Shown here in pieces: positions 1-6,999 of a stretch of DNA of 9,824 nt. Position 1 is the first letter of the stretch. The number at the start of each line of letters is the position of its first letter. Below the pieces are notes generated by a model. It saw only the letters and a list, made by a program, of their open reading frames with translations, did not search any database and was not told the origin of the DNA. Origin of the DNA: Undibacterium sp. (GTDB lineage Bacteria; Pseudomonadota; Gammaproteobacteria; Burkholderiales; Burkholderiaceae). Both the position numbers and the translations under genes were made by a program. The DNA lies in assembly GCA_014376575.1 (NCBI GenBank), contig JACMRF010000046.1:1-9824 (forward strand). The letters run 5' to 3'.

Positions 1-422
1 ACATAGCGCGCAAACTTACCAATCGCCATGTAGGCTAAGCTGGGCCAGAAAGCTAGCTTTAGCCAGCCGCCCATTGTACAAATCGGGTCGCCGATGGCGG
101 GCAACCAGGCTAATAGCATGGTCTTGGCACCAAAGTGGGCCAACCACCGAAGCCACCGGGTGTCACGCTCTTTGGCGAACGCTTCTTTTGCGTAATATCC
201 CATGCCGTAATCGACTATGCCCCCTAGGGTATTGCCCATCGTTGCCACCACAATCACCTGCCAGTAAATCTGTGGATCAGCTTTGATGGCGGCAAACACC
301 AATGGCTCAGACCCGAGAGGAAGTAAGGTGGCCGACATAAAACTGACGAGAAACACCGCCCCCAAACCGATTTCAGGCATTGCCAAGACGCCCAAAAGCC
401 AATGTACGAATGCTTCAATCAT
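1..422 (-). CDS. yqaA: YqaA family membrane protein (DedA/SNARE-associated-like), 3' end beyond window
   Basis: Reading the minus strand from the ATG at 422-420 gives an uninterrupted 140-codon frame that runs off the left edge. The protein is hydrophobic, with probable membrane segments around residues 17-47, 55-75, 100-116 and 121-137. It shows the landmarks I associate with E. coli YqaA (about 142 aa): LLPLGSEP at 33-40, TMGNTLGG at 61-68, a GDPIC...GGW stretch at 111-120 and GKFARY at 135-140. At 140 residues visible, only a short C-terminal piece is probably missing. YqaA proteins are inner-membrane proteins distantly related to the DedA family. Their precise function is not established, so lipid or ion transport should not be assumed. 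The gene is divergent from ilvA, with an 80-bp shared intergenic region. No strong ribosome binding site precedes the ATG. Family assignment is fairly secure; function is unknown. Confidence 0.85.
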   Translation of the reverse strand, partial: MIEAFVHWLLGVLAMPEIGLGAVFLVSFMSATLLPLGSEPLVFAAIKADPQIYWQVIVVATMGNTLGGIVDYGMGYYAKEAFAKERDTRWLRWLAHFGAKTMLLAWLPAIGDPICTMGGWLKLAFWPSLAYMAIGKFARY

Positions 423-451
423 AAGTGTCCGATGCTCGCCGTAAAACCATC

Positions 452-461
452 CATTATAATG
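452..461. promoter_or_regulatory. Palindromic -10 element, possible bidirectional promoter for yqaA and ilvA
   Basis: CATTATAATG at 452-461 is a perfect 10-bp palindrome, so it presents a consensus TATAAT on both strands: 455-460 on plus and 458-453 on minus. Transcription would start near 467 rightwards, giving an ilvA leader of about 36 nt. Leftwards it would start near 446, giving a yqaA leader of about 24 nt. No good -35 hexamer lies 16-18 bp upstream on either strand, so the promoter may be weak or activator-dependent. That it drives these genes is an inference from position. Confidence 0.45.
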
Positions 462-502
462 ACGCCATATTGATTCCCACCATCTAACTATGTTTGGCCT
501 CC

Positions 503-2038
503 ATGACGACTGATTATCTTAAAAAAATCCTGACCGCGCGCGTCTATGACGTTGCGTCTGAAACCCCACTGGAATTTGCCCCCAGTTTGTCAGCTCGTAT
601 GGAAAACCGAATTCATTTCAAGCGCGAAGACATGCAAAGCGTGTTTAGCTTCAAGCTGCGTGGCGCCTACAACAAGATCGCCCATTTGACACCAGCGCAA
701 CTCAAGCGCGGCGTCATCTGCGCCTCGGCTGGTAATCATGCCCAAGGCGTGGCCCTGAGTGCCGCCAAAGTTGGATGCAAGGCAGTGATTGTGATGCCTA
801 CTACCACGCCACCAGTCAAAATTGATGCCGTGCGCGCCTTTGGTGGCGATAACGTCGACATCGTTTTGCATGGTGACTCATATAACGACGCGTATGACCA
901 CGCGACGATATTGCAAAACAAACGCAAACTGACCTTCGTTCACCCGTTTGATGATCCCGATGTCATCGCCGGCCAGGGCACTATCGGTATGGAAATTTTG
1001 CGCCAGCATGCCGACCCTATTTATGCCATTTTTGTCGCCATTGGCGGTGGCGGCCTGATCGCCGGCATCTCTGCCTACGTCAAAGCAATCCGCCCGGACA
1101 TCAAGATCATTGGTGTACAAACCACAGATTCAGACGCGATGGCGCGCAGCCTGAAAGCCGGCAAACGGGTGACGTTGACGGATGTCGGTTTGTTCTCGGA
1201 TGGTACAGCGGTCAAGCTGGTCGGCGAAGAAACCTTCCGCCTTGCCAAAATGTATGTCGATGAAATCATTCTCGTCGATACCGATGCCGTCTGCGCCGCC
1301 ATCAAAGACGTGTTTCAGGATACGCGCAGCATTCTGGAACCCGCTGGCGCACTGGCCGTAGCGGGGTGCAAAGCCTATATAGAACGCGCTAAAGAAAACA
1401 AAAAACCGCTCAAGAATGAAACCCTGGTGACTATTGCCTGCGGTGCCAACATGAATTTTGATCGTTTGCGCTTTGTCGCCGAACGTGCCGAGATCGGTGA
1501 ATCGCGCGAGGCTGTTTTTGCGGTGACGATACCGGAAGAGCGTGGCAGTTTCCGCCGCTTTTGCGAGCTGGTAGGGCCGCGCAATGTCACTGAATTTAAT
1601 TACCGCATCAGCGACCAGAAAGCCGCACATATCTTCGTCGGCATACAGGTCAGCAATCGTGATGAATCAAGTAAAATCGCCAAAAATTTCATCAAACATG
1701 GCTTCCCGACCCTGGATCTGACGCACGATGAATTAGCGAAACTGCATATCCGTCATCTCGTCGGCGGCAAAAGCGAACTGGCCGAGAATGAATTGCTATA
1801 TCGCTTTGAATTTCCGGAACGACCAGGTGCATTGATGCGTTTTCTCAATAGCATGGCACCGAACTGGAATATCAGCCTGTTCCATTACCGTAATCACGGT
1901 GCTGACTACGGCCGAACTTTAGTCGGCCTACAAGTGCCCAAGAAAGAGATGAAAGCGTTCAAAGAATTTTTGACGACGCTAGGCTATCGCTATTGGGATG
2001 AGAGCAGCAATCCCGCTTACCAATTATTTTTAGGATAG
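503..2038 (+). CDS. ilvA: Threonine ammonia-lyase, biosynthetic long form
   Basis: Threonine deaminase converts L-threonine to 2-oxobutanoate and ammonia with pyridoxal phosphate, the first committed step of isoleucine synthesis in the cytoplasm. From the ATG at 503 the protein has 511 residues, the usual length of the long, allosteric form. The PLP-binding lysine is K51 in SFKLRGAYNK. The cofactor phosphate loop is the GGGG at 181-184. SAGNHAQG (75-82) is a typical fold-type II motif. Residues from about 335 form two ACT-like regulatory domains, marked by VTIPEERGSF and later FEFPERPGAL, so isoleucine feedback inhibition is expected. An in-frame TTG at 494 would add three residues (MAS), which some Burkholderia homologues may carry. 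I prefer the ATG because neither start has a convincing ribosome binding site and ATG is the stronger codon. queF follows after 30 bp. Confidence 0.97.
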   Translation: MTTDYLKKILTARVYDVASETPLEFAPSLSARMENRIHFKREDMQSVFSFKLRGAYNKIAHLTPAQLKRGVICASAGNHAQGVALSAAKVGCKAVIVMPTTTPPVKIDAVRAFGGDNVDIVLHGDSYNDAYDHATILQNKRKLTFVHPFDDPDVIAGQGTIGMEILRQHADPIYAIFVAIGGGGLIAGISAYVKAIRPDIKIIGVQTTDSDAMARSLKAGKRVTLTDVGLFSDGTAVKLVGEETFRLAKMYVDEIILVDTDAVCAAIKDVFQDTRSILEPAGALAVAGCKAYIERAKENKKPLKNETLVTIACGANMNFDRLRFVAERAEIGESREAVFAVTIPEERGSFRRFCELVGPRNVTEFNYRISDQKAAHIFVGIQVSNRDESSKIAKNFIKHGFPTLDLTHDELAKLHIRHLVGGKSELAENELLYRFEFPERPGALMRFLNSMAPNWNISLFHYRNHGADYGRTLVGLQVPKKEMKAFKEFLTTLGYRYWDESSNPAYQLFLG

Positions 2039-2068
2039 TCCTTTGTTACCTCATATTTTGGCAGCATC

Positions 2069-2923
2069 ATGACAGCAGCAGATAAAGCGAATCAACCGGA
2101 ACAGTCCTTACTCGGCAAACCCACAGCATACGCGGCGCATTACGATGCCTCACTACTCTTTCCGATTCCTCGATTGGATAAGCGTCTTGAGCTTGGCATC
2201 AAGGCGCATGCGCAATTGCCGTTTTTCGGTATGGATATCTGGAATGCCTACGAAGTGTCGTGGCTCAATTTGCGCGGCAAGCCACAGGTGGCGATTGCCA
2301 CCATCATGGCGCCGGCTGACTCACCAAATATTATTGAATCCAAATCCTTCAAACTCTATCTCAACTCCTACAACCAAACCAGGCTGGCAGGAACAGAGGC
2401 GTTACTGAGTTTATTGCAGACCGATCTGTCGGCAGGCTTTGGCGCCGCGGTACAAGTCAGCTTGATCGCACAAGAGAATTTTTCGACGCTGAAGATGCAG
2501 GAACTCGATGGTATTTTGCTTGATAGACTCGATATCGAGATCGATGTTTATACGCCCAATCCTTCATTGCTCAAGGCGGATCATCAGGTCGCACCGGTAG
2601 AAGAAACGCTGGTGTCACATCTGCTTAAATCCAATTGCCTGGTCACTGGCCAGCCGGACTGGGGCAGCGTACAAATTTCGTATGTTGGTGCGGCCATCGA
2701 CCAGGAAAGTCTGTTGCGCTATCTGATCGGATTTCGTGAACATAACGAATTTCACGAGCAATGCGTAGAGCGAATTTTTACCGACATCATGCAGCAATGC
2801 AAACCGCAAAAACTCTCTGTTTATGCGCGCTACACCAGACGTGGCGGGCTAGACATCAACCCTTGGCGCAGCAATTTCAGCACGGGACAAAAGCCGTCTA
2901 ATGCCCGCTGCGCAAGACAATAA
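2069..2923 (+). CDS. queF: NADPH-dependent 7-cyano-7-deazaguanine reductase, long (type II) QueF
   Basis: QueF reduces the nitrile of preQ0 to the aminomethyl group of preQ1 using NADPH, a late free-base step in queuosine synthesis for tRNA wobble modification. The 284-residue protein matches the long form (E. coli 282 aa), made of two tunnelling-fold halves. The N-terminal half carries the QueF signature [15 protein letters not shown] starting at residue 90. The C-terminal half has the catalytic C190 in [13 protein letters not shown]197, and H229-E230 in FHEQC. As I recall, these positions coincide with the E. coli catalytic numbering. The end, [17 protein letters not shown], is also typical. 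It lies 30 bp after ilvA and 37 bp before the pagP-like gene, on the same strand, so co-transcription is likely. No preQ1 riboswitch is visible in the short upstream gap. All active-site residues are present. Confidence 0.97.
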   Translation: MTAADKANQPEQSLLGKPTAYAAHYDASLLFPIPRLDKRLELGIKAHAQLPFFGMDIWNAYEVSWLNLRGKPQVAIATIMAPADSPNIIESKSFKLYLNSYNQTRLAGTEALLSLLQTDLSAGFGAAVQVSLIAQENFSTLKMQELDGILLDRLDIEIDVYTPNPSLLKADHQVAPVEETLVSHLLKSNCLVTGQPDWGSVQISYVGAAIDQESLLRYLIGFREHNEFHEQCVERIFTDIMQQCKPQKLSVYARYTRRGGLDINPWRSNFSTGQKPSNARCARQ

Positions 2924-2960
2924 ATAAGCGTCCACAACGTCACCTCTTTCCATACAAATC

Positions 2961-3590
2961 ATGTCATTAATTACCATTAAAAAATTCGCTACCGCGCTTT
3001 GCCTCGTTACATTTCTCGTCAGCGCAGCACATACAAGTGTTGCGCAAGAAGCACAACTAACACCAACAGCGCTGGTAACGCCAGACGCGCCAAACACGCA
3101 GGAGACAAGTTGGTGGAATCAGGCGAAAACTAAGACGCTAGACATATATGACAACGGCACAACATCTCTGATGCTCTCAGGCTACGCGCGCCACGGACGC
3201 AATACCTATACAGCGCAACGTATTGCCGAATTAAATGAAAAAGCGTGGGGCCTGGGGTTTACCAAAGCGATCAGGGATAAAAAAGATAACGAAGAATCGA
3301 TCTACGGCCTTGCCATATCTGATTCGCATTTCAAACCACAATTCATGGTTGGCTATGCGTATCAATGGATGCAACCCTTAGCTGATCGCTACGAAGCGGG
3401 CATCGGCGCTACAGCAATCATTTTCAGCAGAACCGATTACTTTTCTGGCCTACCTTTTCCGGGTGTTGTACCAGTAGGTTCGGTTGGTACGCGCAGCACA
3501 AAATTGATGGCAGCCTACATTCCCAGATTCTCGCGAAACAAGGGAAATGGCGACGTCTTGCTGATGTTTGTGCGCGTCGATCTCAACTAA
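2961..3590 (+). CDS. pagP: PagP-family lipid A palmitoyltransferase, outer membrane
   Basis: The 209-residue product has a signal peptide at 1-28 (basic start, hydrophobic core to about 20, probable cleavage near the AQ at 28-29). A threonine/proline-rich linker (about 29-49) follows, then an amphipathic segment beginning WWNQAK and beta-barrel-like sequence to the end. I identify it as PagP by ungapped spacing against E. coli PagP as I remember it. H78 lies 18 residues before the W of AWGLGF, as catalytic H33 lies 18 before the equivalent W. D121-S122 match catalytic D76-S77. The blocks GYAYQWMQPLAD, LPFPGVVPVGSVG and AAYIP align with GYGWESTWRPLAD, IPLPVLLPLASVG and MTYIP. PagP transfers palmitate from phospholipid to lipid A in the outer leaflet, raising resistance to cationic peptides. 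The E. coli acyl-ruler glycine (G88) corresponds to A133 here. The linker is longer than in E. coli. No canonical ribosome binding site precedes the ATG. Fold and family are confident; the acyl chain used is inferred. Confidence 0.85.
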   Translation: MSLITIKKFATALCLVTFLVSAAHTSVAQEAQLTPTALVTPDAPNTQETSWWNQAKTKTLDIYDNGTTSLMLSGYARHGRNTYTAQRIAELNEKAWGLGFTKAIRDKKDNEESIYGLAISDSHFKPQFMVGYAYQWMQPLADRYEAGIGATAIIFSRTDYFSGLPFPGVVPVGSVGTRSTKLMAAYIPRFSRNKGNGDVLLMFVRVDLN

Positions 3591-3592
3591 TG

Positions 3593-3630
3593 TTAAGAAC
3601 GTCTGAATGAGTTCTTAATGAGTTCTTACT
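3593..3630 (+). promoter_or_regulatory. CTTAA-type repeat cluster resembling a PmrA/QseB response-regulator box
   Basis: An 11-bp unit, AATGAGTTCTT, is repeated exactly in tandem at 3606-3616 and 3617-3627. This places CTTAAT (3614-3619) and CTTACT (3625-3630) five bases apart. PmrA/BasR-type regulators recognise two YTTAAK-like half-sites separated by 5 bp, so one half-site fits well and the second has one mismatch. An inverted copy, TTAAGAAC at 3593-3600, pairs perfectly with GTTCTTAA at 3611-3618, leaving a 10-nt loop. A further CTTAAG lies at 3708-3713. An 11-bp phase is characteristic of OmpR/PhoB-class response regulators. Which gene is controlled, and whether this is a true site, is inference. 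Confidence 0.35.
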
Positions 3631-3652
3631 ATAAATGCAAATAGATTTCAAT

Positions 3653-3700
3653 TAAAGTTGTGAGCTGCTCTGGCTTCGGTTACAGTGCTAGACAACTTTA
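3653..3700. repeat. 9-bp perfect inverted repeat around a predicted promoter
   Basis: TAAAGTTGT at 3653-3661 is the exact reverse complement of ACAACTTTA at 3692-3700, separated by 30 nt. The left arm overlaps the predicted -35 hexamer and the right arm sits at the predicted transcription start. It could be a split operator, or a hairpin in transcripts reading through from pagP. It is too widely spaced and lacks a T-tract, so it is not a standard terminator. Confidence 0.4.
3658..3686 (+). promoter_or_regulatory. Candidate sigma70 promoter for the GGDEF-EAL gene
   Basis: TTGTGA at 3658-3663 and TACAGT at 3681-3686 are separated by exactly 17 bp. Each matches four of six bases of the sigma70 consensus. 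The expected start is near 3693, which would give a leader of about 32 nt before the GTG at 3725. The prediction rests on sequence alone. Confidence 0.4.
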
Positions 3701-3724
3701 CTCTGCGCTTAAGCTTCGATTTTC

Positions 3725-6412
3725 GTGAGTTCACAATCTCAAATCCTTGTCCCGAAAAACAATCTCGTCGCTGACATAGATTGGCAAGCTGCGCTGCCAA
3801 CACGTGATCAGGATGCTATTTTCCTGCTCGTCGATGGTTCGGTTACGTATGTCAATCCACTTGGTCTTGAACTATTGCGAGCGACCAAGCAAAGTCAAGT
3901 GACAGGGATGCGGGCCGATACGTTTTTTCCTTTTTCCAGACAAGGTAATGATCCATTATGTTTATCAAACATAAGTACCGGGCGTAGCGTACCCACAGCC
4001 CAGCTTTGCTACTGCAAAACGCTGGATGGGCAACTGATCGAAGTTGAAGTACGCACAAATTATTTTACTTATCAGGCGCAAAATACATGGCAACTGACGG
4101 TGCGCAATCTTGCCATATCACCGCTCGCTGTCTCGCCTGTGAATGCGCCCCAAGGTAGCAGACCAGTTATCCTAAGGCAGCCGCCTAGCCGGGTTCACGA
4201 GGCACTACACCACGAGAAAGAAATTCTCGAAATGATTGCGCTCGACAAGCCTTTGCCACACATACTAGAAGATGTATGTGATCGGATGGAAAGGCTATTG
4301 GACAACGGCTCTTTGTGTACCATCATGCTACTTGACGCGAGTCATCAGCGTCTGTCCTTGGCGGCGGCTCCTTCAATGCCAAATGCGTTTTGCAAAGACT
4401 TTGAGAGTGTAGCAGTGGGCTTGTATTCAGGCTCTTGTGGTGCGGCGATACATAACCAGAAAATTACCATTATCGAGGACATCGAGATTAGTCCATTGTG
4501 GGTAAATAACAAAAAAATTGCGCTGCAACATGGAATGCATTCTTGTTGGTCCTTACCCATCAAAACCGCATTCAAGGTCATACTGGGAACAGTCGATGTG
4601 TATCACCACATGCATCGCTCGCCTTCTGAAGATGAACAGGCATTGATTATTGATGCCACGGATCTGATCGCTCTGGCGATAGACAAAAAGAACATGGAGC
4701 AAAGTCTGGAGCAGAGCGAAGAACGTTATCGCTCCGTCGTCACCAATCTGACTGAAGGCATTATGGTGTTGGGGCCAATGGGCAAAATCCTCACCTGTAA
4801 TCCTAGCGCCCAACGCATTCTCAAAATCAAGGACCCGCTCACGACAGGACGCCGGCATCGTTATTTTGAACGTATCATCGGTGAAGATGGTACTGAAATA
4901 AATCTTGGCGATGATCCTGCTTCCAGGGTATTTCGTACTGGCACCGCAATCGTCAATCTGTCTATAGGCTTGCAATTACGCGACCAGAGTATTGCCTGGT
5001 TATTAGTCAATGTATTGCCGATTATGGATCTTAATAATGGCAATGTCAGCGCTATTCTTATTTCGTTTACTGATACCACCGCATTTAGAGAAACGCAGCG
5101 TCAACTCAATTACATCGCGACCCATGATGCCCTGACCGGATTACCGAACCGCCATCATCTTCATCAGCGTCTAACGCTAGCATTGGCCAACGCGCAACAG
5201 CATAAAGTGGCCGTTATTTTCCTCGATCTTGATCGCTTTAAAAATGTCAATGACACGGCAGGTCATGCAGCCGGTGACAGTCTATTATGTGATGTTGCAA
5301 CACGACTCAACTCATGCATACGCACCACTGACATGTTGGCCAGATTGGGTGGCGACGAGTTCGTCATCGTGGCAGAAGCGTTTGACAGCGTTCAACATCT
5401 GAAGGAGCTGGCAGAGCGGGTATTGGCGAGAATGCGCGAACCGTTTTCGATCGATGGCAACGAATATCATCTCGGCACCTCGATCGGTATCAGCGTGTTC
5501 CCGCATGATGCGTTGGACGGCCCTACTTTATTACGCTGCGCAGATTCTGCAATGTATCTGGCCAAAGAATCCGGCCGCAATAATTACCAGTTCTTCACCA
5601 CAGAGCTCAACGTTCGCGCACAACATCGCTACTCGCTGGAGCGCAATTTACGCCGTGCGCTCGTGGAGCAAGAATTTTTAGTGTTCTACCAGCCTAAGGT
5701 GTGTCTCCGAACTTCGCGCATCGTTGGTGCAGAAGCACTTATTCGTTGGCAAATGCCGGATTCCGATCTGATACAACCCAACGAATTCATTCCTATTTCT
5801 GAAGAAATTGGACTCATTTTGCCGATTGGCCGATGGGTACTAGAACAATCGTGCCAGCAGGCAAAGAGCTGGCGCGAAAAATTTGTCAGCGATCTGGTCA
5901 TCAGCGTCAACATCTCGCCAAAACAATTTCAAGATCCCAATCTGCCGAAGTTCATCAAGCAAACACTGGAAGACAGTGGCTTGCCCGGGCATGCTTTGCA
6001 ACTTGAAATTACCGAAGGCTTATTGATGGGTGAAGTTGAACTGCTTTTGCCCGTATTTCATGCCATCAAGAAACTTGGCGTCAGTATTTCTCTCGATGAT
6101 TTTGGTACGGGCTTCTCTTCTCTGTCGTATCTGCAACGATTTCCCATCGACAATCTCAAAATTGACCGCTCCTTCATCAGTGCCATCCCGGGCAATCAGG
6201 ATTCCGTCACATTAACTCATGCCATTATTGCCATGGCGAGCGCCCTGGGTATGACGGTGACGGCAGAGGGTGTGGAACAAATTGACCAAATGGTCTTTCT
6301 AAGAGACTCGGGCTGTCAGGAAATTCAGGGGTTTTATTTCAGCAAGCCCTTGTCCGCCGTTGATTTTGAGGCGTTACTCGCCAATCGGCCCATACAGGTT
6401 TTATCCCCATAA
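3725..6412 (+). CDS. Cytoplasmic PAS-GAF-PAS-GGDEF-EAL cyclic-di-GMP signalling protein
   Basis: This 895-residue sensor has both a c-di-GMP synthase and a phosphodiesterase domain. Visible order: PAS-like domain at about 25-130 (DGSVTYVNPLGLELL); GAF domain at about 160-320 (GSCGAAI at 236-242, SCWSLPI at 273-279); second PAS at about 332-455; GGDEF at about 462-622; EAL at about 635-885. The GGDEF active site is LGGDEF with motif at 542-546, and an RxxD inhibitory site (RTTD, 533-536) lies exactly five residues before it. The EAL domain keeps E670-A-L, N729, EITE (761-764), DDFG (791-794), K812, E848 and QGF (868-870), so both activities look intact. No signal peptide or membrane helix is apparent, so it is probably cytoplasmic and senses a soluble or redox/gas cue; the ligand cannot be told. 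The start is a GTG without a clear ribosome binding site. The next in-frame methionine is about 60 residues in and would remove part of the first PAS domain. ptsN starts 76 bp after it. Confidence 0.95.
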   Translation: MSSQSQILVPKNNLVADIDWQAALPTRDQDAIFLLVDGSVTYVNPLGLELLRATKQSQVTGMRADTFFPFSRQGNDPLCLSNISTGRSVPTAQLCYCKTLDGQLIEVEVRTNYFTYQAQNTWQLTVRNLAISPLAVSPVNAPQGSRPVILRQPPSRVHEALHHEKEILEMIALDKPLPHILEDVCDRMERLLDNGSLCTIMLLDASHQRLSLAAAPSMPNAFCKDFESVAVGLYSGSCGAAIHNQKITIIEDIEISPLWVNNKKIALQHGMHSCWSLPIKTAFKVILGTVDVYHHMHRSPSEDEQALIIDATDLIALAIDKKNMEQSLEQSEERYRSVVTNLTEGIMVLGPMGKILTCNPSAQRILKIKDPLTTGRRHRYFERIIGEDGTEINLGDDPASRVFRTGTAIVNLSIGLQLRDQSIAWLLVNVLPIMDLNNGNVSAILISFTDTTAFRETQRQLNYIATHDALTGLPNRHHLHQRLTLALANAQQHKVAVIFLDLDRFKNVNDTAGHAAGDSLLCDVATRLNSCIRTTDMLARLGGDEFVIVAEAFDSVQHLKELAERVLARMREPFSIDGNEYHLGTSIGISVFPHDALDGPTLLRCADSAMYLAKESGRNNYQFFTTELNVRAQHRYSLERNLRRALVEQEFLVFYQPKVCLRTSRIVGAEALIRWQMPDSDLIQPNEFIPISEEIGLILPIGRWVLEQSCQQAKSWREKFVSDLVISVNISPKQFQDPNLPKFIKQTLEDSGLPGHALQLEITEGLLMGEVELLLPVFHAIKKLGVSISLDDFGTGFSSLSYLQRFPIDNLKIDRSFISAIPGNQDSVTLTHAIIAMASALGMTVTAEGVEQIDQMVFLRDSGCQEIQGFYFSKPLSAVDFEALLANRPIQVLSP

Positions 6413-6425
6413 GGAAAAAGAAGCC

Positions 6426-6431
6426 TATAAT
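6426..6431 (+). promoter_or_regulatory. Consensus -10 hexamer upstream of ptsN
   Basis: A perfect TATAAT at 6426-6431 lies in the 76-bp gap before ptsN. Transcription would start near 6438, leaving a leader of about 50 nt. No good -35 is found at 16-18 bp; the nearest resemblance is TTATCC at 6401-6406, 19 bp away. It could drive ptsN-hprK-rapZ independently of the upstream gene. Confidence 0.35.
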
Positions 6432-6488
6432 TTGCATTCTGTAAATGTCAAACACCGCAACTTTCCGCATCACCACTGCTCTTGCATC

Positions 6489-6962
6489 ATGACGAATATC
6501 GCGAAAATATTACCCCTTGCCAATGTCCTCCTGGACCTTGAAGTTTCCAGTAAAAAACGTGCTTTTGAACAAGCTGGTTTATTATTTGAAAATAACTGCA
6601 GCATTGCGCGCTCTACCGTATCGGAAAATCTGTTTGCCCGAGAACGATTAGGCTCCACCGGACTAGGACATGGTGTTGCCGTCCCCCATGGCAGAATCAA
6701 AGGATTGAAGGCACCCATTGCGGCCTTTGTGCGACTGGCAGAACCGATACCCTTTGAATCGCCAGATGGCCAGGCGGTGAGTATATTAATATTTTTACTT
6801 ATGCCTGACCATGTCACTCAGCAGCATCTGGAAATTCTTTCTGAAATCGCCGAAATGCTGTCCAATGAAGATTTCCGCGAAGCGCTCAACGCTGAGCCTG
6901 ATGCCGCAGTTATTTATGAAAAAATCATTTCCTGGCAACCTAATTTGCAGTCAATTTCCTGA
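6489..6962 (+). CDS. ptsN: PTS IIA-like nitrogen regulatory protein PtsN (EIIA-Ntr)
   Basis: PtsN is the terminal phospho-acceptor of the nitrogen-related phosphotransferase system (EI-Ntr, NPr/HPr, EIIA-Ntr). It acts by protein contact rather than sugar transport, and in studied species affects potassium transport, nitrogen and envelope stress. From the ATG at 6489 the product is 157 aa, a normal family length. The phosphorylated histidine is H67 in GVAVPHGRIKGL. The preceding ARERLGSTGLGHG (50-62) and the following QQHLEILSEIAEML are characteristic of PTS EIIA type 2 domains. The frame stays open upstream to 6360, but the extra codons overlap the previous gene and look non-coding (histidine/cysteine-rich), so the internal ATG is preferred; it has no obvious ribosome binding site. 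hprK starts 37 bp downstream. rpoN and hpf, common upstream neighbours, are absent here. Confidence 0.96.
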   Translation: MTNIAKILPLANVLLDLEVSSKKRAFEQAGLLFENNCSIARSTVSENLFARERLGSTGLGHGVAVPHGRIKGLKAPIAAFVRLAEPIPFESPDGQAVSILIFLLMPDHVTQQHLEILSEIAEMLSNEDFREALNAEPDAAVIYEKIISWQPNLQSIS

Positions 6963-6999
6963 GTCAATTTAACCAGCATCGTATTTTGCGGTGATCATT

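Noticed and set aside
1130..1630. 166-codon minus-strand frame inside ilvA
   Set aside because: It lies wholly within a conserved gene on the other strand and is a codon-composition shadow.
2039..2068. preQ1 riboswitch before queF
   Set aside because: The gap from ilvA is only 30 nt and shows no preQ1 aptamer features.
6360..6488. N-terminal extension of PtsN
   Set aside because: It overlaps the end of the GGDEF-EAL gene, and 157 aa from the internal ATG already matches the family length.
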